Of a stretch of DNA of 64,000 nt, positions 37,251 through 46,794 are shown piece after piece. A program made the translations under genes and the position numbers. Numbering within the stretch: position 1 is the stretch's first letter; every line of letters begins with the position of its first letter. Source of the DNA: an uncultured Caulobacterales bacterium (lineage in GTDB: Bacteria; Pseudomonadota; Alphaproteobacteria; Caulobacterales; Maricaulaceae); NCBI GenBank assembly GCA_937928165.1, contig CALFVT010000017.1, positions 1 through 64,000 on the forward strand, given 5' to 3'. The notes under the pieces were generated by a model. That model did no database searches. It was given only the letters and a program-made list of their open reading frames with translations, and was not told where the DNA came from.

Positions 37251-38324
37251 TTACTGTATGAATTTATTTAAACTTTTACCCGCTATGCGCCAAGAAAATA
37301 AAGCAATGAGAATAGCAAAAATGCCGTCGACGGCATAATGCCAAGCCAGTACAAAACTAGATATGAAAATAAACCCAAAAAAGATTAATGCTAAGGCACG
37401 AAGCACAGGTTTTTTCCATGCAAATAAAACAAGTAGAGCCGTTGTTGCGCAATGCATGCTTGGCATAGCAGAAATTCCGCCAAGCCCAAGACCTGGACTT
37501 TCGTAAGTCTCCCATAATAAACTTTGATAACCTATCGCGCGCAGAGGAGATTCTGCGTTAAATAGAGCTAATATCTCAAGTTGCTGTGCATAGGGATCGC
37601 TAACACCGGTTACGGCAAAATAATAACAAGGCCCAGCTGATGAAAATAGTGCGGCAAGAATATTACCTCCTATGAACCACGTAAATATTAAAGCTAGCGG
37701 AAATTGAAACCTTATACGCGCCGAATAACCATAACACACGAAACATAAAGCCCAAGTCCCGACTAAAATGCTCGCCCACATGTCATAAATCATGTCCATA
37801 AAATATAGAGCTTTTGGATAATTATAAATCCATTTAAATAGTTCCCATGGATTACTCCCAAAAAAGAACACGCGATCAAGTATCATAAATTCATAATCCC
37901 AACTGAAGGGCATTATGACGGGAATGCGTGTTTTAAGTGTTGAATATGAGAATATGAATATAGCAAATGCTGTAATAGCCAAGGATGCCAGTAAGATTAG
38001 CTTAATTGTCACTATGGGAGTGTATTTAATGTTCTTATAAATATAATCAACTACAGAATTGTTTCCGCTCTTTTTTGCAAGGATAAGCGGTGATATAACT
38101 GCGGCCAGGAAAAGTATAATCTTTCCATTTTTACTTGCATAATCGAAATAAGCCCAAAATGTTGATAAAGCTTGGCTTGATGTATCAGGAATAACTAAAC
38201 TAGCTGTCAGGGCGAGACAAAACCATATAGATATAAGTATGATAATAAAACATATAACCTTGGCCTCATTTGAAAGACGGTCCAAATATGTTTGAGAAAT
38301 AATGTTATTTGTAATGCTCGCCAC
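37251..38324 (-). CDS. PAP2-superfamily membrane phosphatase or phosphotransferase (Aur1/Ipt1-like)
   Basis: 357 residues with several transmembrane helices and the PAP2 motifs SAMPSMHCATTALL and LAWHYAVDGIFAI near the C-terminus. The first motif, usually KxxxxxxRP, is not obvious, which is common in the inositol-phosphorylceramide-synthase-like branch. It acts on lipid phosphates or transfers lipid headgroups. AT-rich like the adjacent GDPD gene; the pair could remodel glycerophospholipids. Confidence 0.8.
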   Translation of the reverse strand: MASITNNIISQTYLDRLSNEAKVICFIIILISIWFCLALTASLVIPDTSSQALSTFWAYFDYASKNGKIILFLAAVISPLILAKKSGNNSVVDYIYKNIKYTPIVTIKLILLASLAITAFAIFIFSYSTLKTRIPVIMPFSWDYEFMILDRVFFFGSNPWELFKWIYNYPKALYFMDMIYDMWASILVGTWALCFVCYGYSARIRFQFPLALIFTWFIGGNILAALFSSAGPCYYFAVTGVSDPYAQQLEILALFNAESPLRAIGYQSLLWETYESPGLGLGGISAMPSMHCATTALLVLFAWKKPVLRALALIFFGFIFISSFVLAWHYAVDGIFAILIALFSWRIAGKSLNKFIQ

Positions 38325-38450
38325 AATTACCCACTTTAATTTTTGTAGTCTGCATATAATAAAAGGTTTAATGTCCGGTGAAAATTACAGCAGAAACAAC
38401 GACGGATTTAATAGTTTATATTAATTTAAAGCTTATGAAAAAAATGACCC

Positions 38451-39395
38451 ATGTTTACTTATAAATATAAACAATTTAAAGGCGTTGAAGACCTTTACCA
38501 ATCGAGGATATTACCTGAGCTTGAGCTGATTGAACATGAGCGTTTGGCATTTTGGCCTAAGTTCTACCGCGTGATGGTCATTATTATAATTTTAGTTGCG
38601 GCCATAACAGTCTATCTATTTCTTCGTTATAAAAGTCTCCTGATTGTTTTTTTGGGTTTTTTTACGGCCAGTATTGCAATCGGCGGCTACTATGTAGCGG
38701 GTTCAAAATCCATTCGGGGTGATACAAAACATATTTTAATGAGCTATATTTGCGGCTTTATCGGATTGGGCTATGCGCCGCGTAATGAATTAAAAGAGCC
38801 TCACCTTGACTATTGGCAGCAGCTTTACCTTTTGCCGCCGCGTATTGACCGCATGCGCTTTGAAGATTTTATCGATGGTGATATTCAAGGTACAAATGTT
38901 ACCCTATGCGAAGCTAAACTTGAGCGCAAAGTTAAAACTGATAAGGGGCACCGATGGGATGTAGTCTTTCAAGGGAGCTTAATGGCACTGGACTTTCACC
39001 GCGAGTTTCTTGGGACAACTCTTGTTCTACGTGATGCGGGTTTTTTTAATGCCAAGAAAAAGGGTAATATGAAGCGTATTGGCCTCGGGGAGCCGCGTTT
39101 TGAGAAAATATTTGAAGCTTACGGCACAGACCAAGTCGAGGGCCGTTATCTGCTCACTCCCATATTTATGGAAACTTTAACGGGCCTAGAAGACAGTGTG
39201 GATGGCAAACGCATTCGCTTTGCTTTTGCAAATAACAAGCTTTTGATTGCGGTTGAACATGGCAACCGCTTTGAATTTAAAAATTTGCGTCAATCCGTAA
39301 CGGACCCCAAGCGGGTTCAAATGGTGATTGATGAACTTGAAGCAGTTCTGTCAATTATTATCGCCGTATCACAGCCAAAACGGCTGCAAGGTTAA
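38451..39395 (+). CDS. DUF3137 membrane protein
   Basis: 314 residues with two adjacent N-terminal transmembrane helices (MVIIIILVAAITVYLFL and IVFLGFFTASIAIGGYYVAG). A cytoplasmic domain follows, of the DUF3137 type (FEDFIDGDIQGTNVTLCEAKLE, VVFQGSLMALDFHREFLGTT, RFAFANNKLLIAVEHG). Function unknown. It converges with xthA, overlapping by four bases. Confidence 0.8.
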   Translation: MFTYKYKQFKGVEDLYQSRILPELELIEHERLAFWPKFYRVMVIIIILVAAITVYLFLRYKSLLIVFLGFFTASIAIGGYYVAGSKSIRGDTKHILMSYICGFIGLGYAPRNELKEPHLDYWQQLYLLPPRIDRMRFEDFIDGDIQGTNVTLCEAKLERKVKTDKGHRWDVVFQGSLMALDFHREFLGTTLVLRDAGFFNAKKKGNMKRIGLGEPRFEKIFEAYGTDQVEGRYLLTPIFMETLTGLEDSVDGKRIRFAFANNKLLIAVEHGNRFEFKNLRQSVTDPKRVQMVIDELEAVLSIIIAVSQPKRLQG

Positions 39396-40201
39396 AAGTT
39401 AAATATCCCGACAATCGGCACATGGTCGGAAGGTTTTTTTCCGTCTCTCACCATTTTATCAATACGCAGGGCCGTGATCTTATCGGCGGCTTGAGCGGAT
39501 AAAACTAGGTGGTCAATACGAATGCCGTTATTATTCTGCCATGCACCGGCTTGGTAATCCCAAAATGTATATTGTCCGGCGCGGCCATCCATTTGCTCAA
39601 AGGCTTCGGTTAAGCCAAGATTTAAAAGCTTTTGAAATGCGGCGTGGGTTTCCGGGCGAAAAGCGGCGTCCCCCGTCCAGCCCGCAGGATCATGGGTGTC
39701 TTTGGCGTCGGGGATAACGTTATAATCTCCAGCCAAAACAAGCGGCTCTTCAAAGCCAAGTAAACGCTCTGCACGGGTCGCAAGACGCTCCATCCACCGT
39801 AACTTATATTGATATTTATAATGAAATTCAGAACCGTCATAAACAGGATTGCCATTGGGTAAATAAATAGAAGCTACGCGCACAGGCCCAACGTCGCTAG
39901 AGATGATGGCTTCTATATAGCGGGCTTGATCATCGACTTCGTCCTCAGAGCCGAGGATGGGGAGGCCGCGGCTCACGTCTTCAATAGGATATTTAGATAA
40001 TATTGCGACGCCGTTATAAGACTTTTGGCCGTGCACTTCGACATTATAGCCAAGGGCTTCGATCTCCATAAAGGGAAAAGCATCATCAACAGTTTTTATT
40101 TCTTGTAGGCAAGCCACATCGGGCTTCGCAGATTTAAGCCAATCCGTTACGGCGTGCATGCGGGCTTTAATTGAGTTTACATTCCAGCTAGCAATTTCCA
40201 T
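39392..40201 (-). CDS. xthA: Exodeoxyribonuclease III
   Basis: 269 residues of the AP endonuclease/EEP family: MEIASWNVNSIKARM, CLQEIKT, LAGDYNVIP, and IRIDHLVLS with the final SDHVPIV. It repairs abasic sites. It is last in the minus-strand run SPOR-nagZ-scpA-scpB-xthA. Confidence 0.96.
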   Translation of the reverse strand: MEIASWNVNSIKARMHAVTDWLKSAKPDVACLQEIKTVDDAFPFMEIEALGYNVEVHGQKSYNGVAILSKYPIEDVSRGLPILGSEDEVDDQARYIEAIISSDVGPVRVASIYLPNGNPVYDGSEFHYKYQYKLRWMERLATRAERLLGFEEPLVLAGDYNVIPDAKDTHDPAGWTGDAAFRPETHAAFQKLLNLGLTEAFEQMDGRAGQYTFWDYQAGAWQNNNGIRIDHLVLSAQAADKITALRIDKMVRDGKKPSDHVPIVGIFNF

Positions 40202-40203
40202 GG

Positions 40204-40983
40204 CTATTCTGCCTTATCTTCATTGTCATCATCGGACATAAAATCAACGAAGAACTCTGGTTGTTCCTCGTCTTCCATCGGGTCGAGGTCATCGTCTGCC
40301 CCTAGGATTTCTTTTGGGGTCGGAATTTCAAAATCATGAGGCAGGCGCGGATCAAGCAGGCCGGCGGCTTTGAGGTCATCATGTCCCGGAAGATCGCGCA
40401 AGGTCTCAAGATTAAAATGGGCTAAAAATCCGTCTGTTGTGCCATATGTGACGGGCCGTCCGGGCGTTCGGCGCCGCCCGCGCATACGCACCCAGCCGAG
40501 TTCCATAAGAATATCAATCGTGCCTTTGGAAACAGCCACCCCGCGCACATCTTCAATTTCGGCCCGGGTTGCGGGTTGGTGGTAGGCAATAATAGCCAGG
40601 GTTTCGAGAGCCGCATTGCCGAGTTTGCGGCGGGTTTCTTTGATATCAACCAGATCATGGGCTAGATCACTGGCCGTTTGAAAGCGCCATTTTTCCGCCA
40701 CGCGCACAAGATTAATTCCGCGCCCCGCATAATCTTGAGTGAGCCGCGCGAGAAGCGTACCGACATCGACATTATCAGGCATACGTTCCCTGAGAGTTTC
40801 CGTTTCAATGGGCTCAACAGCCGCAAATAAAAGCGCTTCAAGCAGACGAAGATTGTCATCAAGCTTAGCCCCGCTACCTTGCTGCAAGCGCTCTGTGAGG
40901 TTAATCACCCCGTCTTCTATGCCCGCTGAGGCAATTTCAACGCGGTTAGAGTTTGAACCCTTGGGTTTGGGCGTGTCGGCCAT
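40204..40983 (-). CDS. scpB: Segregation and condensation protein B
   Basis: 259 residues with paired winged helices: LEALLFAAVEPI, TRRKLGNAALETLAIIAYHQ and TRAEIEDVRGV with the following GW...RGRRRTPGRP region. It partners ScpA and SMC in chromosome segregation. An acidic C-terminal tail (DDDLDPMEDEEQPE) extends past the usual core. It starts 5 bases after scpA. Confidence 0.95.
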   Translation of the reverse strand: MADTPKPKGSNSNRVEIASAGIEDGVINLTERLQQGSGAKLDDNLRLLEALLFAAVEPIETETLRERMPDNVDVGTLLARLTQDYAGRGINLVRVAEKWRFQTASDLAHDLVDIKETRRKLGNAALETLAIIAYHQPATRAEIEDVRGVAVSKGTIDILMELGWVRMRGRRRTPGRPVTYGTTDGFLAHFNLETLRDLPGHDDLKAAGLLDPRLPHDFEIPTPKEILGADDDLDPMEDEEQPEFFVDFMSDDDNEDKAE

Positions 40984-40988
40984 AATAA

Positions 40989-41834
40989 TTAATCCTGATT
41001 ATCTATGTCTTTGCGGCGGCTGTCTTGCCCGCTCGCCCGAATATAAATCTCACTAAAGACGCCGTCTTGCCGCAAAAATATTTCGCCGTCCTTGGCCATT
41101 TCAAGTCCTGCCAGAAGCGAGCTAGCTTTGACCGACTCATGGGGCACATCATTTTGGCCGCTTTTTGGTTCTGGTAACAAACCGCTAAGGGTGAGCCAAT
41201 GTTCCGCCGAAAGCCCGCTTAGGCTCATAGCTCGCCTTAGGCGCGTGCGGGCGTCACTTAAGGATAAAATACGCGGCTTTGGAACTTTGTGATTACGAAA
41301 CACCGCCTTAGAACGGCTCTCCCCATAAGCCTTTAAAAGGTCAAACATCTCGGCTTCATATAAAGGAGATGATTTAGACCGCAGCCCTTCGGGATTACCG
41401 CGCGGGAATATGGTTTCGCCGGTCATAGGTAGACGGAACAAAGCCTGCGCGGCGCGGCGCATGGCTTCAAGCCGCTGCAAGCGAAACGCCAAATGAGCCG
41501 CAAGCTCTGCCGGTTCGATTTCTGGGGCTTCGCCGTCTTCGCGGGGTAAAATCATACGGGATTTTAAATAGGCCAGCCATGAGGCCATAACCAAATAATC
41601 TGCCGCCAATTCAATCCGCAAATTTTGCGCATTTTTTATAAAATTTAAATATTGCTCAGCGAGCTCTAAAATTGAAATGCGGGTGAGGTCGACTTTTTGC
41701 CCACGCGCGAGCTCAAGCAAAAGATGGAGCGGCCCTTCATAGCCGTCAATGTCAAGGATGAGGCCAAGCCCATCATCGGCGGCGTTATCTGCGGCTTCGA
41801 AGGCCAAGTCATCTTGGAAGTCCTCTGCGCTCAT
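40989..41834 (-). CDS. scpA: Segregation and condensation protein A (kleisin)
   Basis: 281 residues: N-terminal GYEGPLHLLLELARGQKVDL and SILELAEQYL, then the C-terminal winged helix with FLRQDGVFSEIYIR. It bridges SMC heads with ScpB. Its ATG overlaps the nagZ stop by four bases (ATGA), indicating translational coupling. Confidence 0.95.
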   Translation of the reverse strand: MSAEDFQDDLAFEAADNAADDGLGLILDIDGYEGPLHLLLELARGQKVDLTRISILELAEQYLNFIKNAQNLRIELAADYLVMASWLAYLKSRMILPREDGEAPEIEPAELAAHLAFRLQRLEAMRRAAQALFRLPMTGETIFPRGNPEGLRSKSSPLYEAEMFDLLKAYGESRSKAVFRNHKVPKPRILSLSDARTRLRRAMSLSGLSAEHWLTLSGLLPEPKSGQNDVPHESVKASSLLAGLEMAKDGEIFLRQDGVFSEIYIRASGQDSRRKDIDNQD

Positions 41835-42847
41835 GACACAGCCGCACTAAAGGCGTGTTCAAGCTCATCTTGCGCCGCGCTGCGGTTAAACTTGACTGGC
41901 GTGCAGGCGCATATTTCGGCGTTTATCGCCCGGCTTAAGGCTTTGCCTGATAGGGATTTGGCACCTGCGGCAACTTTGACCATGCCGCCTAATTGCCCTG
42001 AACATTGCAGGGCAATATCGCAGCCCGCTGCGAGGCAAAGCTCTGTACGCTCTGTTAGGCTCCCTGATAAGGCTTTCATGTCCAGATCATCGCTCATCAA
42101 AAGGCCGTCAAAACCGAAACGCTGCCTTACAAGCTTTGAAATGCCGCGCTTTGAAATGGTGATCGGCGCGTGAGGGTCAATGGCGCTATAAACCGCATGG
42201 GCGGTCATCGCCATAGGCGCGCCATGAAAAGCATTAAATGGGGCAAAATCTGTGAGCTCTAATGTCGTAAGATCCGCACTGATATGTGGTAAGGCCTTAT
42301 GGCTATCAACGGCCGCGCGGCCATGCCCTGGAATATGTTTTATGACAGGGGCGACCCCGCCGGACATGAGCCCCGCCATAGCTGCATGAGCGAGCTGGAT
42401 AACAGAACTGGGATTATTCCCATAAGCACGGTCAGAAATAATATCATCTGCGCCGTCTATGGGAATATCTAAAACAGGGGCGCAATCGGCCGTAATGCCA
42501 AGGCTGTAAAGATCATCGGCTATGAGGCGCATATTTAAATAAACGGCGCGCCGGGCGGTCTCGCGGTCTTGGGCATAAAGTTTGGCAAAATCTTGGGCCG
42601 GTCTGTAATTATTCCAATGAGGCGGGCGTAGGCGCTGCACGCGGCCACCCTCTTGATCAATAAAGATGAGGGCATCTCTCCCTACGCAGGCTTTAAGATC
42701 AGAGGTTAGCCGCTGGACTTGGCCGGGAGTTTCGATATTGCGGGCAAAGAGAATAAAAGCCCATGGGTTAGTGTCTTTGAAAAACGCAGCTTCATTATCT
42801 GTGAGTTTCGGGCCTGAAAGCCCAAGAATCATTGATTGTATGGGCAC
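41831..42847 (-). CDS. nagZ: Beta-N-acetylhexosaminidase
   Basis: 338-residue glycoside hydrolase family 3 enzyme: FIDQEGGRVQRL, CAPVLDI and KHIPGHGRAAVDSHK with the active-site His, and the catalytic Asp in LLMSDDLDMKA. It removes GlcNAc from anhydro-muropeptides in peptidoglycan recycling. It sits between the SPOR gene and scpA, as in many alphaproteobacteria. Confidence 0.95.
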   Translation of the reverse strand: MPIQSMILGLSGPKLTDNEAAFFKDTNPWAFILFARNIETPGQVQRLTSDLKACVGRDALIFIDQEGGRVQRLRPPHWNNYRPAQDFAKLYAQDRETARRAVYLNMRLIADDLYSLGITADCAPVLDIPIDGADDIISDRAYGNNPSSVIQLAHAAMAGLMSGGVAPVIKHIPGHGRAAVDSHKALPHISADLTTLELTDFAPFNAFHGAPMAMTAHAVYSAIDPHAPITISKRGISKLVRQRFGFDGLLMSDDLDMKALSGSLTERTELCLAAGCDIALQCSGQLGGMVKVAAGAKSLSGKALSRAINAEICACTPVKFNRSAAQDELEHAFSAAVS

Positions 42848-42860
42848 GGCGGTGAATGGC

Positions 42861-43589
42861 CTATCGCGAGGTTGGGAAGCAAGCTTGGCCGTTTGACTTT
42901 AGCTTGTCGCAAATAACCTTCGCCTGATCACGGCCAGAAATTCCGTCAATACGCAGGCGGTAAAACACGCCTTTTTCCGCGAGATCAACCCGTTTAATAT
43001 CGTAAGGACTGCCGCGAAGAAAATTATGTTTGGCAGAAATTTTATTCCATGACGCCTCTGCTTCTTCATAACTCCTCAAAGAGGCAATTTGAACAAGATA
43101 TTGCCCGGGCACATTGCTGCGCGTTCCGGGCGGCAATGGCTTTGATGTGGCAGGCTGTGATGTAGCGGGCGGCGCTGCGGGTTTTGGTGCCGGAGTGGCC
43201 GCCGGAGCTGTGTTCTCAGGCGCTTTAATAACCTCGACGCTATCGGGCAATTTAATCGGCGCTTCGGGCTGGGTCGCGGCGGGAACGGAACCGGAAGTAT
43301 TTGCACCTGATGCGGAGTAAATCGCAGGGTCTTTCGGCGCCTCATTAGCGCTTGATTGCGGCGGCGTTTTAAGCGCTGTTTTACCTGGCGCGATAACAAC
43401 AGGGTCGTTCCGGTCGCGAGATCCCGGTTGATAAATGAGGAAGACAAATAGTGCGAGCGCAATAAGAAAAGCCAAGGCCCCAATGAGTTTCCACATTGCA
43501 TATTGGCCCGTTTGTGCATGCACATCAAAAGGTTGGTGGACTTCATCTTCATAGCCTACAGGCCGAATACCCTCTTCGTGTTCTGCCAT
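42861..43589 (-). CDS. SPOR-domain membrane protein
   Basis: 242 residues: cytoplasmic N-terminus, one transmembrane helix (LIGALAFLIALALFVFLIY, about 35-53), a long Pro/Ala-rich periplasmic linker, and a C-terminal SPOR domain (GQYLVQIASLRSYEEAEASW, YRLRIDGISG, VICDKLKSNGQACF). SPOR domains bind denuded glycan at the septum. First gene of the nagZ-scpAB run. Confidence 0.9.
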   Translation of the reverse strand: MAEHEEGIRPVGYEDEVHQPFDVHAQTGQYAMWKLIGALAFLIALALFVFLIYQPGSRDRNDPVVIAPGKTALKTPPQSSANEAPKDPAIYSASGANTSGSVPAATQPEAPIKLPDSVEVIKAPENTAPAATPAPKPAAPPATSQPATSKPLPPGTRSNVPGQYLVQIASLRSYEEAEASWNKISAKHNFLRGSPYDIKRVDLAEKGVFYRLRIDGISGRDQAKVICDKLKSNGQACFPTSR

Positions 43590-43694
43590 AACCCTCTATC
43601 CCATAAAAACCAGTGATTCTCTATAGCAAGTAACGCCGCTAAGGCCAAATGAAAGGCAATATAAAACGTAATGAATATCAGTCTAAGGGGATAA

Positions 43695-44885
43695 TTATAG
43701 ATAGCCCGTAACGGAAAAGAGCTTTTTATGCTCATTAATCGCAAAACTATCGGTCATGCTAGCAATATAATCGCAGACGACGCGGGCTGTAGTCTTATCG
43801 CGCGGGCCGTTACATTGAATGCGGTAATTTGTGGGTAATATATCTGGGTTGTTAATGAACTGATCGAAAAGCTCTTCAACAACGCGGGCCGCCTGTCCCA
43901 TCATACGGTTGACCTTATAGTGGCGGTACATATTATCATGTAAGAACCGGCGCATCGGCCCTTCTTCATGGCGAAACTTTTCTGAAAAATCGATAATCGC
44001 AAAGTTTAGATTGCGGATTTCATCGGCAGATGTCGGCTTTGTTTCTGTGATCCGTTTTCGGCTCTCGGTCAGAACATCTGATACCATATAGCCAATGAGG
44101 TCGCGGACGGTTTCATGGATGAGACGGTTTTCTGATATATCTGGGTATCGCTTGCGCACATTGGCAAAATGCTGCCCGACAATCGGTACTTCGCAGACGT
44201 CTTGCACGCTAAACAGCCCGGCGCGAAGCCCATCATCAATGTCGTGATTATTATAAGCAATATCATCGGCAAGGGCGGCCACTTGGGCTTCTGGGCCAGC
44301 ATATGTATCAAGCTCTAGCTTCTCCCATTCGGGTAGGTCTTTTAGCGCCCATGGCAAGGCGTCTATATCGCTGGGGCTTTTCACAAGCGGGCCGTTATGT
44401 TTGGCAATTCCTTCGAGGGTTTCCCATGTCAGGTTAAGCCCGTCAAATTCGGCGTAGCGGCTCTCAAGTTGCTCGACGATGCGCAGGGTTTGGGCGTTAT
44501 GGTCAAATCCGCCGTAAGGGGCCATGCCCTTCGCTAGCGCATCTTCGCCGGAATGACCAAAGGGTGGGTGACCCAAATCATGGGCGAGCGCCAGACATTC
44601 CGCGAGGTCTTCATCAAGGCCCAAAACCCGCGCAATAGAGCGGGCGATTTGCGCGACTTCGAGGGAATGGGTGAGCCGTGTTCTGTAATAATCCCCCTCA
44701 TGGGAGACGAAAACTTGGGTTTTACCTTTCAGGCGGCGAAAAGCCGAAGAGTGAATGATTCTGTCTTTGTCGCGTTGAAACGGGCTGCGTTCACTGGCGG
44801 AGGGCTGGGCAATGCGGCGTCCGCGGCAATTTGCCGGGTCGGAGGCATAGACGGCGCGGGCTCTTATAGAGGAAAAAGTGCCCAT
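43695..44885 (-). CDS. dgt: Deoxyguanosinetriphosphate triphosphohydrolase-like protein
   Basis: 396-residue HD-domain dNTPase: SSAFRRLKGKTQVFVSHEGD, RLTHSLEVAQIARSIA, LAHDLGHPPFGHSGE and ALADDIAYNNHDIDDGL carry the metal-binding His/Asp residues. It hydrolyses dNTPs to nucleoside and triphosphate. It is divergent from erpA with a 70-base shared promoter region. Confidence 0.95.
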   Translation of the reverse strand: MGTFSSIRARAVYASDPANCRGRRIAQPSASERSPFQRDKDRIIHSSAFRRLKGKTQVFVSHEGDYYRTRLTHSLEVAQIARSIARVLGLDEDLAECLALAHDLGHPPFGHSGEDALAKGMAPYGGFDHNAQTLRIVEQLESRYAEFDGLNLTWETLEGIAKHNGPLVKSPSDIDALPWALKDLPEWEKLELDTYAGPEAQVAALADDIAYNNHDIDDGLRAGLFSVQDVCEVPIVGQHFANVRKRYPDISENRLIHETVRDLIGYMVSDVLTESRKRITETKPTSADEIRNLNFAIIDFSEKFRHEEGPMRRFLHDNMYRHYKVNRMMGQAARVVEELFDQFINNPDILPTNYRIQCNGPRDKTTARVVCDYIASMTDSFAINEHKKLFSVTGYL

Positions 44886-44955
44886 ATGGCGTGCTCCCGA
44901 TTGATTCTTATCTCAAGCGCACTATATTAGGCTTTCATGTAAAGGATAGCGCAAA

Positions 44956-45288
44956 ATGAGCGAAATTACGGTGACATTATCCGAATCCGCCGCCCAGCAG
45001 ATTAACGCGATTATGGCCAAGCAAGGCGCAGAGCGCTATATGCGGGTGATGGTCGAAGGCGGCGGCTGCTCGGGCTTTCAATATAAATTTGATTTTGCCG
45101 ATCGCCCCAATGATGATGATGTGGTGATCGAACGCTCTGGGGCTAAAGTGGTCATTGATGATGTCTCCCTTGGGTTTTTAGAAAACTCCGAGATTGATTA
45201 TGTCAAAGAATTGATTGGTGCAGCGTTTAAAATCCATAACCCCAATGCGATTGCCGCCTGCGGCTGCGGGACAAGTTTTTCCATCTAG
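44956..45288 (+). CDS. erpA: Iron-sulfur cluster insertion protein ErpA/IscA type
   Basis: 110-residue A-type carrier: GGGCSGFQYKF and the C-terminal CGCGTSFS provide the three conserved cysteines. It delivers Fe-S clusters to apoproteins. It starts the plus-strand run followed by tatA. Confidence 0.94.
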   Translation: MSEITVTLSESAAQQINAIMAKQGAERYMRVMVEGGGCSGFQYKFDFADRPNDDDVVIERSGAKVVIDDVSLGFLENSEIDYVKELIGAAFKIHNPNAIAACGCGTSFSI

Positions 45289-45346
45289 CCCGCTTGTCAT
45301 AGGCGGCTTAGGCCCGTAAGAGGGGTAACAAATAAAGGATAACACT

Positions 45347-45556
45347 ATGGCACTTGGTCCGTGGCAAATTTTAATCGTTCTTATTCTCGTTGTGCTTCTG
45401 TTTGGAGGACGCGGGAAAATCTCTGCGATTATGGGTGATATGGGTAAGGGGATTACCAGTTTTAAAAAAGGCCTAAAAGAAGGCGCGGAAGATATTAAAA
45501 ACGCCGCAGATGAGGCGATTGACGTGACGCCGCCAAAGGATGACGAAAAATCCTAA
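45347..45556 (+). CDS. tatA: Sec-independent translocase subunit TatA
   Basis: 69 residues with N-terminal transmembrane helix ([20 protein letters not shown]) and amphipathic [15 protein letters not shown]-like helix. It forms the pore of the twin-arginine pathway. AAAGGA precedes the ATG. First of tatABC. Confidence 0.95.
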   Translation: MALGPWQILIVLILVVLLFGGRGKISAIMGDMGKGITSFKKGLKEGAEDIKNAADEAIDVTPPKDDEKS

Positions 45557-45579
45557 CTGCCGCCGCTTAGGGGGCTGAT

Positions 45580-45906
45580 GTGATCCCGCAAATTGGCTTT
45601 GCCGAAATGATTGTTTTAATGCTTCTGGCGATTATTGTCGTCGGGCCTAAAGACTTGCCCAAACTCATGCGTACCATAGGCAGCGCTATGGCCAAAGTCC
45701 GTATGATGGCGAGTGAGTTTACCCGCGCGTTTGACGATATGGGTGCAGAGCAAGAAATGGCCGATCTTCGCCGCGAGATTGAAGAGCTTAAAAATCTTGG
45801 CAGGCTTGAAAACCTCGGCGGGGACGCGCTGGCTGAAGATATGCGCGAACTCGATAAAGAGCTGCGCGAGGCCACTGATATGTCAAACCCAAAACAGGCG
45901 GATTAG
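45580..45906 (+). CDS. tatB: Sec-independent translocase subunit TatB
   Basis: 108 residues: IPQIGFAEMIVLMLLAIIVV transmembrane helix, VGPKDLPKLMRTIG hinge, then a charged coiled coil (EMADLRREIEELKNLGRLE). A GTG start at 45580 is supported by AGGGGG upstream. It recognises Tat substrates together with TatC. Confidence 0.95.
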   Translation: MIPQIGFAEMIVLMLLAIIVVGPKDLPKLMRTIGSAMAKVRMMASEFTRAFDDMGAEQEMADLRREIEELKNLGRLENLGGDALAEDMRELDKELREATDMSNPKQAD

Positions 45907-45909
45907 GCT

Positions 45910-46722
45910 GTGGCGGATGACGTTAAATCTATTGATAATGAAAACGCTATTGATGAAGTTGAGGCCAGTAGCGCGCCGCTGCTTGAGCATTTAAAAGAGC
46001 TTAGATCGCGGTTGATAAAGTCCGTCTTGGCGCTTGTGGCCGGATTTATCATTTGCCTATTTTTCGTGGAGCCTATTTTTGCGTTTTTGGTTTATCCTTA
46101 TGAACAGGCGGTGGCCAAAGTCGGCGGCGCGTCGGGGGATCTTATTTACACCCAAGTGCTTGAGTTTTTCTTTGTAAAGTTAAAGCTCGCGCTGTTTGGC
46201 GGGATTGTCCTTTGCTTTCCGGTTCTGGCTTACCAACTCTACCGTTTCGTCGCGCCGGGGCTTTATAAAAATGAGCGTGGGGCGTTTCTGCCTTACCTGA
46301 TTGTCTCGCCCGTTTTATTTATTCTGGGCGCGTCCCTCGTGTTCTTTTTTGTTTTTCCCTATGTACTGGAATTTGGCCTAAATCAGCAGCAAAGCTTGGG
46401 CGGGCAGGGGGATATTACGCTTTTACCGAAAGTGAGTGAATATCTCAGCCTTGCTATGACCTTGTTCTTGGCCTTTGGACTTTCTTTTCAGCTCCCTGTC
46501 ATCTTGAGTCTCTTGGGCCGCGCGGGTATCGTGAGCGCCGCAGCCCTGCGAAAAGGTCGCCGCTATGCGGTTGTGGGTATTGCGGCCTTCGCCGCCTTCG
46601 TTACGCCGCCTGATCCAATCACCCAAATCGTCCTTGGCGGCGCAATTTACCTGCTCTATGAGGTTTCAATTTTATCAGTGGGCTTAGTTGAGAAGAAGAT
46701 TGACGCGGAAGACGACGCATAA
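45910..46722 (+). CDS. tatC: Sec-independent translocase subunit TatC
   Basis: 270 residues with six transmembrane helices and the motif LLEHLKELRSRLIKS near residue 22, where twin-arginine signals bind; the conserved Pro/Glu-rich loops follow. GTG start, 3 bases after tatB. Confidence 0.96.
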   Translation: MADDVKSIDNENAIDEVEASSAPLLEHLKELRSRLIKSVLALVAGFIICLFFVEPIFAFLVYPYEQAVAKVGGASGDLIYTQVLEFFFVKLKLALFGGIVLCFPVLAYQLYRFVAPGLYKNERGAFLPYLIVSPVLFILGASLVFFFVFPYVLEFGLNQQQSLGGQGDITLLPKVSEYLSLAMTLFLAFGLSFQLPVILSLLGRAGIVSAAALRKGRRYAVVGIAAFAAFVTPPDPITQIVLGGAIYLLYEVSILSVGLVEKKIDAEDDA

Positions 46723-46794
46723 ATCCGTCATTGCCGCTTTACGAGACTCGTGCTGACCGCTAAGACGCAGGCGAATTAGACAACGAGTATCATC

